Source of the DNA: JAYTQQ01 sp043746635
Lineage (GTDB): Bacteria; Bdellovibrionota; Bdellovibrionia; Bdellovibrionales; JAMPXM01
Assembly: GCA_043746635.1 (NCBI GenBank)
Contig: JAYTQQ010000092.1
Coordinates: 1-13,145, forward strand
Length of the DNA: 13,145 bases
Direction: 5' to 3'
Made by a program: the position numbers and the translations under genes. This document shows, one piece after another, positions 1 through 6,671 of this stretch; the first letter of the stretch is position 1, and every line of letters begins with the position of its first letter. Below the pieces are notes generated by a model. That model was not told the DNA's origin. It saw only the letters and a list, made by a program, of their open reading frames with translations, and made no database searches.

Positions 1-2
1 TT

Positions 3-557
3 AGAATTGAAGACCAACTCATACCTGAAGGGTTCGACGGTCGTATTTTAGATAAAACGAAATCTTCAACGGAATCGATTAAAATTCTAAAAAATCAAAA
101 AATTAAGATGAGTCTGCCCCCAGCGCTTGAAACGAGAACTCATATTTTAGATCTTTTAAAGAAACATTTCTCAAAAGCCGGAATCATCCTAGAGATATAC
201 TTTAAGGAGTCTGATAGCGGTCAAGCGCCAAGCGAAGACTTTGCAGCGATGAGTGGATTTATTGGCAATCAGCTAGATCCTTCGGGGTCTTGGTCCTTCC
301 TACTGTATTCAAATCAGGGTGTGCTCCACTCTTGGATTGATGATCTTGATCCAAAATTAAAAAAACCTGCGGCACATAATTCTGATGAGACGAAAAATAG
401 CTTTTTTGTAAGTCTACATAAAGAAGTTCTGGCGAAAATTTTTGCCGTCCCCTTTCTCCTCGCTGGCCAACGCTATCTTCTCAGCGAAAAAGTTGATCCC
501 TCAAAATGGAATCGCTTTGATTCAAGAATTCGATTTTATGAACTGAGAATAAAATAA
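3..557 (+). CDS. ABC transporter solute-binding protein, oligopeptide type (C-terminal part; start outside window)
   Basis: The frame is open from base 3, so the 149-residue stretch from the ATG at 108 is probably only the end of a longer protein cut by the window edge. The visible 184 residues resemble the C-terminal lobe of family-5 (oligopeptide/dipeptide) solute-binding proteins. They show a beta strand and helix of the type 'A..I...L.KAGI.LEIYF', then a segment on the theme 'DF..M.GFIGNQLDPSGSWSFL', matching the usual 'D....gw..d..DP..f' stretch, and near the end 'VPFLLAGQRYLLSEKVD', matching the usual 'iPl......l...v.g' strand. Proteins of this family capture peptides or other solutes outside the inner membrane for an ABC importer. 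The signal peptide, expected at the N-terminus, cannot be seen. The YcaO-like gene starts 5 bases downstream, suggesting one transcript. The assignment rests on pattern only; a distant periplasmic-binding fold of other specificity is possible. Confidence 0.6.
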   Translation, partial: RIEDQLIPEGFDGRILDKTKSSTESIKILKNQKIKMSLPPALETRTHILDLLKKHFSKAGIILEIYFKESDSGQAPSEDFAAMSGFIGNQLDPSGSWSFLLYSNQGVLHSWIDDLDPKLKKPAAHNSDETKNSFFVSLHKEVLAKIFAVPFLLAGQRYLLSEKVDPSKWNRFDSRIRFYELRIK

Positions 558-562
558 AAATA

Positions 563-1441
563 ATGAAATGGGATCCATCTCTAGAATTCTTTTTAAAATG
601 TTCCTACCAGGATATCACTTGGCAGTTAAAATCTTTCTCTGAGTCTACATTTCCACTCAACTTCATTGAATGTAAGATGCAGCGATTGGAACAAATCTCT
701 TTGGGCTATGCCGTCGAATCTTCGCAAGACTTAGCCGTTAAAAAGTCTTTTGCCGAAGCGTGGGAACGACTTTGTTTTAGCAATATCTATTCCGAAAACA
801 ATTTGGAATTTCGAAATACCAGCGGCTTCGCAGCTGGCGATAGCTTAGCTATGGCGTCTAAAAACGCCAAAGAAGAGCTCATCGAGAGAGCTGTATTCTT
901 AACTGCATGGCAAAGTCAAAGCGGCTGGAGAAAAGTGAATTTCTCGAAATTAAAAACGAGATATTTAAAATTTGCGCTCTCACTCAAGGGCTGGAAGCTA
1001 GATCTTTACGATCTTAAGTCATCAGAGGGCATAGTGAAGTGCCTCGTAGCGCGACATAAAGACCGCGGTTTGGTTTTCGACAGTGCATTTTGCGAAAATT
1101 CTTTCTCTACGGAACTCAAACTTTTGAACTCCGTCTTAAAAAACATTTTCTTGCCGTCGGTAAATCCAATCAATAAATTGACAGAAAACTCTCGTCCAAT
1201 CGACCATGCAAAGTTTTATGCCTCACCCGAGCACTTAAAGTCACTCGACTTCCTAAGTTTAGATTTAAATGCTGGAGTCGTTTTCAAATTAGAAAACCCT
1301 GAGCTATTAGAAACTAACGTGATCTACGACGAAGAAGATTTTCCGACGGTCGTCGCTTGCTCACATCCAACATGGCCAAAAATTTCTTGGGGAACAAACT
1401 CGATTCAAGGTAAAAATCCATGGCCACATCCTCTCGCTTAA
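563..1441 (+). CDS. YcaO-like protein (ATP-dependent peptide amide-activating fold)
   Basis: This 292-residue protein carries hallmarks of the YcaO fold. A first helix has S62xxE65xxE68R69, after a 'GYAVESSQDLAVKKS' lead-in that matches the family's 'G.g.s...A..sa..Ea.ER'. A second segment, 'NTSGFAAG' at 85-92, is followed by N101xxE104xxxE108R109, matching 'n.tG.AaG....A...al.E.iER'. The C-terminus reads P286-W-P288-H-P290, a PxPxP tail as in azoline-forming YcaO cyclodehydratases. Known family members use ATP to phosphorylate a backbone amide oxygen, giving azolines, thioamides or amidines; E. coli YcaO instead takes part in ribosomal protein S12 modification. The third conserved acidic/Gln/Arg helix is not recognisable around residues 175-200, where Lys and Asn stand instead, so activity is uncertain. 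At 292 residues it is compact for the family. No substrate peptide, E1-like or TfuA partner lies in the window. The start has no clear ribosome binding site, so translation may depend on the upstream gene. Confidence 0.78.
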   Translation: MKWDPSLEFFLKCSYQDITWQLKSFSESTFPLNFIECKMQRLEQISLGYAVESSQDLAVKKSFAEAWERLCFSNIYSENNLEFRNTSGFAAGDSLAMASKNAKEELIERAVFLTAWQSQSGWRKVNFSKLKTRYLKFALSLKGWKLDLYDLKSSEGIVKCLVARHKDRGLVFDSAFCENSFSTELKLLNSVLKNIFLPSVNPINKLTENSRPIDHAKFYASPEHLKSLDFLSLDLNAGVVFKLENPELLETNVIYDEEDFPTVVACSHPTWPKISWGTNSIQGKNPWPHPLA

Positions 1442-2634
1442 AAAATCTAAATCCGCAGAAGCTATGGCTCGTTATGACTATATCAGGAGTTCTACTGCTT
1501 GTACTTGCTACCGTAGGCGGAATATTTTTGGGACTCAAACAAAACCAGTCTCTCGTACAGAGTGAAAATAAAATGATCCTGAGACGAAATGGCGAGCTTC
1601 TTCTTCATCAGAATATCCGAACCTTTGTCGAATCTCTCGGTTTCGATGAAAGAGAATATCGACTGAGCATTGAGTCTGAACTTGACCATCAAAGAGTTAA
1701 TTTCGGCAAATTAGACCGAACGAATCTCATTCAATGCTCGACAGAAATTTACTTTCAATACGAAGTAGAACTATGCCGACCGCCTCCCCTTTCCTGGCTA
1801 GCTATTTCAGTTATATTCGCCGTTTTTTTGTTCTTAATTGGTATTGTTGCGTTGATTGTGAGACGCCTTGGTATAGAAATCGTTACCTCATTTCAGGATC
1901 TTTTTCGTGTCGCAAAGATCAATGCCCCCAGTGAAATGAATTTTAATTTGGCGTGGACGACCGCGTTTTCTATGGCTCATAACTTTAGCGAATCGCAAAA
2001 AAAACTTATCCTGGCCGAAAAAGATCGCGCAATAATTGATCTCTCTCGACAAGTAGCTCACGATATTCGCTCTCCACTGACGGCCCTCAACTTTTTAGCA
2101 GCAAGCCTCGATGAAGTCTCTCAAGAAAAAAGAGCCCTGGCGAAGCAAGCTATCGGTCGAATCGGCGATATTGCAAATAATCTTTTGCAGAAATCAAAAA
2201 CATCAACAGTACATACGAATATAAGAATCTTAATTGAACAAGTTATTGCGCAAAAGAATTTAGAATTTCAAAATCGAATACAAATAAGTTTCAAATGTGA
2301 ATCGGACGAAATGTGGACTCAAATAAACGCGGGCACTTTAGGGCGGATCGTGTCGAATCTCATAAATAATTCACTCGAAGCTGAGGCCAGAAATATCAAG
2401 ATCACGCTTTGGAACGCTGGAAGTAATACTGAAATTACTATTTTAGATGATGGCCGAGGAATACCTACAGAAATAATTTCTAAATTAGGACATTCACATT
2501 TTTCGACTAAAACGACCGGTAACGGTCTGGGTATGATTCATGCGAAAAGTGAAATCGAAAACTCTGGAGGAAGCTTTTCTATCAGTAGCCAACTCGGCAA
2601 GGGCACAGACATTAAAATTATTCTTACTTCTTAA
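1420..2634 (+). CDS. Two-component sensor histidine kinase, inner membrane
   Basis: A complete 404-residue sensor kinase. Transmembrane helix 1 spans about residues 16-39, a predicted periplasmic loop about 40-124, and helix 2 about 126-148. The phosphoacceptor helix holds H214 in 'QVAHDIRSPL'. The ATPase domain shows the N box (N313-x-x-N316-N317), the G1 box D343-D-G-R-G347, the ATP-lid 'STKTTGNGLG' (362-371) and a final 'GKGT' (393-396). It should autophosphorylate at H214 in response to a signal read by the small periplasmic domain, which contains two cysteines (C106, C119) that could form a disulfide. I see no PAS domain and only a short linker (149-205). No response regulator is in the window, so the partner lies elsewhere. 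The start codon lies inside the upstream YcaO-like gene (22-base overlap) with AAGG 9 bases before it, pointing to translational coupling. The stop overlaps that of convergent rmlC by 4 bases. Confidence 0.95.
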   Translation: MATSSRLKNLNPQKLWLVMTISGVLLLVLATVGGIFLGLKQNQSLVQSENKMILRRNGELLLHQNIRTFVESLGFDEREYRLSIESELDHQRVNFGKLDRTNLIQCSTEIYFQYEVELCRPPPLSWLAISVIFAVFLFLIGIVALIVRRLGIEIVTSFQDLFRVAKINAPSEMNFNLAWTTAFSMAHNFSESQKKLILAEKDRAIIDLSRQVAHDIRSPLTALNFLAASLDEVSQEKRALAKQAIGRIGDIANNLLQKSKTSTVHTNIRILIEQVIAQKNLEFQNRIQISFKCESDEMWTQINAGTLGRIVSNLINNSLEAEARNIKITLWNAGSNTEITILDDGRGIPTEIISKLGHSHFSTKTTGNGLGMIHAKSEIENSGGSFSISSQLGKGTDIKIILTS

Positions 2635-3212
2635 AAGTCTGAGCTCGCTTTCCACCACTGAGATCTCATCAGAGGAGACTCCAAATACTTCTCAAAGCCA
2701 TCCGCAATGCCATCCTTACCCGATAATTTCGGGCACTTTATGGGCCAGTTAATTTGAACTTTTGGATCATCCCAGCGCAAAACCCTTTCGCCCGTAAAAT
2801 TATAGAGACGATTCACCTTATAAAGCACATCCGCTGACTCACTTCCCAAAACGCAAAATCCATGAGCGAAACCCGCCGGTATCCAGAGAGAGACCGTCTT
2901 CTCCCCGCTCAGCTCAATTCCAAAATGCTGACCGAAAGTCGGCTCTGTATGGCGCAAATCAACGACGACATCGAAAATTCTGCCGCGGGTGCAGCTCACT
3001 AATTTTCCTTGAGGTTGATCGAACTGGTAATGCATTCCCCTCAAAACTCCCGGCAAAGACCTTGAAAAATTATCCTGAACAAAATCTTCGTTGAAATCTT
3101 CTTTTTGAAAAGTCTCGCGGTTGTAACGCTCAGTGAAAAAACCACGATCGTCGTGAAATTCCTTAGGCTCAATCAGCATAAGCCCCGGAATCGGCAAATT
3201 TCTGTGAATCAT
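2631..3212 (-). CDS. rmlC: dTDP-4-dehydrorhamnose 3,5-epimerase
   Basis: A 193-residue cytosolic enzyme (also named rfbC) of normal family length. It epimerises C3 and C5 of dTDP-4-keto-6-deoxyglucose, the third step to dTDP-L-rhamnose. The cupin-fold motifs are clear: 'FxDxRGFF' type start (19-26), 'VLRGMHYQ' with catalytic base H61, K70 in 'PQGKLV', D85 in 'VVVDLR', H117 in 'GFAHGF', Y131 in 'LYKV' and the D148-D149-P stretch. It is the last gene of the minus-strand polysaccharide operon. Its ATG directly follows the TAG of rmlD (TAGATG), and AAGGTG sits 5 bases upstream inside rmlD, fixing the start. The final stop overlaps the convergent histidine kinase stop, so no room is left for a private terminator. 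RmlA and RmlB are not in the window. Confidence 0.97.
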   Translation of the reverse strand: MIHRNLPIPGLMLIEPKEFHDDRGFFTERYNRETFQKEDFNEDFVQDNFSRSLPGVLRGMHYQFDQPQGKLVSCTRGRIFDVVVDLRHTEPTFGQHFGIELSGEKTVSLWIPAGFAHGFCVLGSESADVLYKVNRLYNFTGERVLRWDDPKVQINWPIKCPKLSGKDGIADGFEKYLESPLMRSQWWKASSDF

Positions 3213-4109
3213 CTACACACCTTTATTCTGAACAATATTTCGAAAACATTCCTGCAGTCCCATTTGCCAATCTGGCAAAGCAACATCAAATCTTTCATGC
3301 ATGCGGTCTTGGTTCAAACGCGAATTACGAGGGCGTTTCGCCGGAGTCGGGAACTCGGCCGTTGAAATCGGATGAACCGTCTTTACTTTTAAATCAAAAC
3401 CTTGTGCACGTGCCTGTTTAAAGATTTCTTCAGCAAATTGAAACCATGAAGTCTCGCCTCCGGCAGCGCAGTTATAAGTTCCTGAGAGCTGCGGATTCAG
3501 GTCAAGTTTTTCAATCATCGCCAAGGTCGCAAGGGCCAAGTGTGGCGCATAGGTCGGCGCGCCCACCTGATCACTCACGACTTTGAGCTCTTCACGTTCA
3601 GCGGCAAGTCTCAACATGGTGAGCACGAAGTTTTTGCCATTGAATGAGTACACCCACGAAGTTCGCAGATTCAGAAATTTAAAATCTTTCGGAGCCCATT
3701 CTGTCAAAAGTTTTTCTCCGGCGGCTTTTGTTCGCCCGTATGCATTTTGCGGGTCAATCGGGTCAGATTCTTTCCAGGGAGTCAGTTCATTTCCTGAGTA
3801 AACATAGTCGGTCGAATAAGTGACAAAGCTCGCGCCTAATTTGTAACAAGCTTTTGCAATTTCAATAGGAGCTTGAGCATTGACCGCCATTGCCAGTTCG
3901 ACTTCTTTTTCGGCCAGGTGCACATTGGTATAGGCGGCAGCATTAATCACCACGTCGGGTTTCATCGCCTCGATACGCGGGCCTAATTCTGAAGGTTTTG
4001 AGAGGTCGAAAAGATTGCGACCGACAAGAATAGCCTGGGTTCCGAGAATTTCTTTGAGGGCTTGCCCAACCTGACCGCCAGCGCCAATGATTAAATATTT
4101 TTTAGGCAT
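3213..4109 (-). CDS. rmlD: dTDP-4-dehydrorhamnose reductase
   Basis: A 298-residue NAD(P)H-dependent reductase (also rfbD), matching the usual length of about 299. It reduces dTDP-4-keto-L-rhamnose to dTDP-L-rhamnose, the activated sugar used by rhamnosyltransferases. The extended short-chain-dehydrogenase fold shows a nucleotide-binding GxxGQVG at residues 9-15, 'INAAAYTNV' at 55-63, the active-site T100-D101-Y-V-Y-S-G stretch and Y124xxxK128. The open frame extends upstream to 4199, but the first 30 residues there are shadow sequence inside the glycosyltransferase gene. The ATG at 4109 has GGAG 7 bases upstream and gives the canonical 'KKYLIIGAGGQVG' N-terminus. The gene overlaps the upstream glycosyltransferase by 8 bases and abuts rmlC downstream, so the three are probably translationally coupled. 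Confidence 0.95.
   Translation of the reverse strand: MPKKYLIIGAGGQVGQALKEILGTQAILVGRNLFDLSKPSELGPRIEAMKPDVVINAAAYTNVHLAEKEVELAMAVNAQAPIEIAKACYKLGASFVTYSTDYVYSGNELTPWKESDPIDPQNAYGRTKAAGEKLLTEWAPKDFKFLNLRTSWVYSFNGKNFVLTMLRLAAEREELKVVSDQVGAPTYAPHLALATLAMIEKLDLNPQLSGTYNCAAGGETSWFQFAEEIFKQARAQGFDLKVKTVHPISTAEFPTPAKRPRNSRLNQDRMHERFDVALPDWQMGLQECFRNIVQNKGV
3218..3223 (-). promoter_or_regulatory. Ribosome binding site for rmlC
   Basis: AAGGTG on the minus strand, a six-base match to the anti-Shine-Dalgarno sequence, lies 5 bases before ATG 3212 within the last codons of rmlD. Confidence 0.7.
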
Positions 4110-5346
4110 GGGCTTGCTCCACCACTTTACGAATGTTTTCGATCGCTGTTGCAAAAACTTTTTCTGAGTCGAATTCTCTTTCAAAAAGATCGCGGGCATT
4201 TTTTCCGTATTCGGCGCGTATTAAATCATTTTTTAAAATTTTGAGTGCACCATTAAATCCAGCGCCTGAGTCAGCGACGTAAGTCACCCCAGCCTTGTTC
4301 GTGGCCAAAATATCTTTGAGTTCATATTGAATACTCGAGACGACAGGTAATCCGGCGCTCATATACTCAAAGGGTTTATTCGGAAGCGACATCTTTGCAT
4401 GCTTCGCATAAGGTGCGAGGCCTGCATGAGAATGTTTCATGACCGTTTGTATTTGAGCGGCATCGAGCCATCCTGTGAAAATGACGTTCTTCAGCCCTAA
4501 GGCTTCTTTTCGAAAATCTTCGAGTGAGCTGCCATCTCCACCGAGGATAAAATAGTAGTTTTCGCCAAGTTCACGAGCCGACCTGATGACCGTCGACAGA
4601 TCAAAAAATTGACCGATTGTTCCGAAAAAACAACTGACGAAGGCCGCCTGAGGAATTTTCAAAGTCTGAAACCATTTTTCTGAAGCTTCTAATTTTTCAG
4701 GTGAAAGCTTCTGAACGGAATAGCCCAACGGAAAAACAAAATCGGTGGATTGTTTACGATCCGCATATTTCAAGCCATATTCGAGATAGGATTTTGAAAC
4801 TCCACAAATGGCAGATGCGCCCACGCACACGGCACGTAACTTTTTATAAGCTCCGGAAAGCGCAACTTGAACAATTAGCCTTGCAAAAGTCGGTGCTAAA
4901 TCACGAATTTCATCGGGCCATAGATCACGAATATCTGCGATCACCGGAATGCTATGGCGAAAGCCAAATTTGACGGCAGCAGCAGCGCCATCCACCGTTG
5001 GGATTGGAGCCATGATGACGTCGGGCTTCGTTCCGCCGCCGGCAAGATAAGCTTCGGCCTGGACTAAAAACTTTGATGCGAACTCTGCCTGATGCTTGAT
5101 CCGTGAAAACGAAATATTGCGTGGGTAGCCTTTGCCGAAAATAAACTTCAAGCGAACGCCGTCTTTAATGACTTCGCAGTCTTCTTCGACAAAATTCTTT
5201 TTTGGAGTATGAGAAAAACTTGAGGTCCACCAAGTGACATCGTGACCATGTTCGGCAAGCCATTTCGAGAAAACGCCATAGCGGTGAAGTCGTGCATTTG
5301 GCTCGATCGGTAATGGTTCGCCTATTTCAAGAATCCAAATTTTCAC
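4102..5346 (-). CDS. Glycosyltransferase family 4 (GT-B fold)
   Basis: A retaining GT-B glycosyltransferase of 414 residues that transfers a sugar from a nucleotide donor to a growing surface glycan at the inner membrane. The N-terminal acceptor domain starts with 'VKIWILEIGEPLP' and has 'HGHDVTWWTS' (about 33-42) and 'DIRDLWPDE' (138-146). The C-terminal donor domain has 'FGTIGQFFDL' (241-250), 'FILGGDGS' (267-274) and 'LPNKPFEYMSAGLPVV' (321-336), the usual nucleotide-sugar site with its conserved acidic residue. I chose the GTG at 5346: it begins one base after the stop of the ligase-like gene and has an ACGGGA purine stretch about 7 bases upstream. An in-frame ATG at 5376 would add 10 non-family residues and has only pyrimidine-rich sequence before it. 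Donor and acceptor cannot be told from sequence; rhamnose or a diacetamido-uronic acid fits the operon. The overall look is of the WbuB-like group. Confidence 0.9.
   Translation of the reverse strand: MKIWILEIGEPLPIEPNARLHRYGVFSKWLAEHGHDVTWWTSSFSHTPKKNFVEEDCEVIKDGVRLKFIFGKGYPRNISFSRIKHQAEFASKFLVQAEAYLAGGGTKPDVIMAPIPTVDGAAAAVKFGFRHSIPVIADIRDLWPDEIRDLAPTFARLIVQVALSGAYKKLRAVCVGASAICGVSKSYLEYGLKYADRKQSTDFVFPLGYSVQKLSPEKLEASEKWFQTLKIPQAAFVSCFFGTIGQFFDLSTVIRSARELGENYYFILGGDGSSLEDFRKEALGLKNVIFTGWLDAAQIQTVMKHSHAGLAPYAKHAKMSLPNKPFEYMSAGLPVVSSIQYELKDILATNKAGVTYVADSGAGFNGALKILKNDLIRAEYGKNARDLFEREFDSEKVFATAIENIRKVVEQAHA
4117..4120 (-). promoter_or_regulatory. Ribosome binding site for rmlD (decides internal start)
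   Basis: GGAG on the minus strand lies 7 bases before ATG 4109, inside the end of the glycosyltransferase gene. It supports this start over the upstream in-frame ATG at 4199. Confidence 0.7.
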
Positions 5347-5347
5347 A

Positions 5348-6671
5348 TTAAATCCCGTGCGTGCCGGGACGCTCATTAGGAGGACGGCGAATCAAGAGAC
5401 TGTGCTCTCCACGATAGCGACAATACAGAGTCGCAACGATAGCAAGAATAAATAAAAACATATGCTTTACTTCGGCATGCTTAAAGCTTGGCTCAGTGAG
5501 GCCACCAACATGAAGAAATACCTGGGCACCAATGGCGCCTAAAATAAGGGCTCGGTGCCATTCGAATCTCTCAGGGATCAGCCACAAAAGGCGAACCGAA
5601 ATCGCTAAAAAATAAAGAATAAAACTCAAGTAACACAAAAGCCCGAGCCCGCCCGTACCAGATAAAAATTGAATGTACGTATCGTGCGCGTGACCGATCT
5701 GTCCGTTTTCTATTCCTAACTTTTTATAATAATCTCCGATGATGACTTCATTCTGGTTTTGCCCCACTCCGATGAAAGGATGCTCTTCAAACATCGCAAA
5801 GTTAGCGCGCCATATTTTCACACGCGAATCGTCGTAGCTGAAGTTATCGGCCGCAGCCATCAATCGGCCGCGAAGAATCGGCACTGCAGCGCTAATCCCA
5901 ATCAATACTGAAAGCGCGCTTAAAACATACATCGCTTTACGACGGCCAAAGAAAAAGCTCATGAAGATAATGCCGACGACGACGCCAAGCCATACTCCGC
6001 GCACCAAAGTGGTCACTAAACTAAAAGACAAAAGAATCGCTGAAAATCATGAGGCTCGTGAAAAGTTTCGACTTATGCTTCATCGTAACTAAAGCCGCAA
6101 TCGGAAAGAACACCAAGAGACCGTATGAATTTCCGTATCTCATTGGGCTACTAAAAAATCCTGCTGAACGGTAAATGCCTGAGCCATCTGATCTGGTGCC
6201 CATGAACTGCACGGCATCGTGGCCCTCACGCATAACATCGATGCCCGTGAAATGCTGAACGATGGCGTAGATCGCGACGACTCCGGCTGCGGTGAGCATA
6301 AAGTTAAACGCGTACTGAGCATTGTCGTTAAAGCTCCAGTGCATGCCTAGGCGAATAAGATAAAATAATAAAATCCATCTGGCAGAACCCACGATTTGAA
6401 AAGGCGTATTTCCCGGAGGAGACGGCGGAGCATTGAACAAAGCTCCCAAGATAATCACGATGAGTAGAGCCACTAAAATAAAATCGACAAAGAGAAATAC
6501 ATCTCCGAAGGTCTGTCGGCGCTGCACCACTTGGTATCCGGCGATCACGAGAACGAGGGCGGCGATGGTCCACGAAAAGATTTCCATTCCGGCCATGCTC
6601 ACAAGGAGTGAGACGGCATACAGAAAGAACAGAACCGGAAGTGCTTTTTTGCCGAAAGCTTCTAGATTCAC
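5348..6671 (-). pseudogene. O-antigen ligase/polymerase-like membrane protein, split by a frameshift
   Basis: Two adjoining open frames together make one Wzy_C-type (WaaL/Wzy superfamily) membrane protein. The 5' part (6671-6021, 216 residues) holds about five hydrophobic helices and a family-like 'SAGFFSSPMRYGNSYG' loop. The 3' part (in the second frame down to 5348) holds 'LVRGVWLG', a periplasmic loop with 'RVKIWRANFAMFEEHPFIGVGQ' type sequence, the 'HAHDTYIQFLSGTGGLG' motif and more helices. Such proteins join polymerised O-antigen to lipid A-core, or polymerise repeat units, on the periplasmic face. Dropping one base from the A4 run at 6043-6046 fuses the halves into about 440 residues, a normal family length, with a smooth hydrophobic helix at the junction. 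The start is GTG at 6671, overlapping the wbpE stop as GTGA, with GGAAG 7 bases upstream. It may be a real inactivating mutation, a phase-variable state, or a sequencing error. Ligase versus polymerase cannot be decided. Confidence 0.85.
6021..6046 (-). other. Frameshift junction in the ligase/polymerase-like gene
   Basis: On the coding strand the first frame reads through 'LFTSLMIFS' and then 'DSFVF' to a TAG at 6023-6021. The second frame is closed upstream by a TGA at 6049-6047, so the frame change must lie between these stops. The run of four T (A at 6043-6046 on the given strand) is the simplest site: one T fewer gives 'LMISAILLSFSLVTTLVRG', which keeps the membrane helix free of charge. 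The observed first frame instead places an Asp in the helix. Confidence 0.8.

Noticed and set aside
4110..4199. Longer rmlD reading from ATG 4199
   Set aside because: The extra 30 residues lie in the glycosyltransferase coding region; ATG 4109 has a binding site and gives the canonical nucleotide-binding N-terminus.
5347..5376. ATG 5376 as glycosyltransferase start
   Set aside because: It is preceded by pyrimidine-rich sequence and adds non-family residues; GTG 5346 fits better, though the ATG is not fully excluded.
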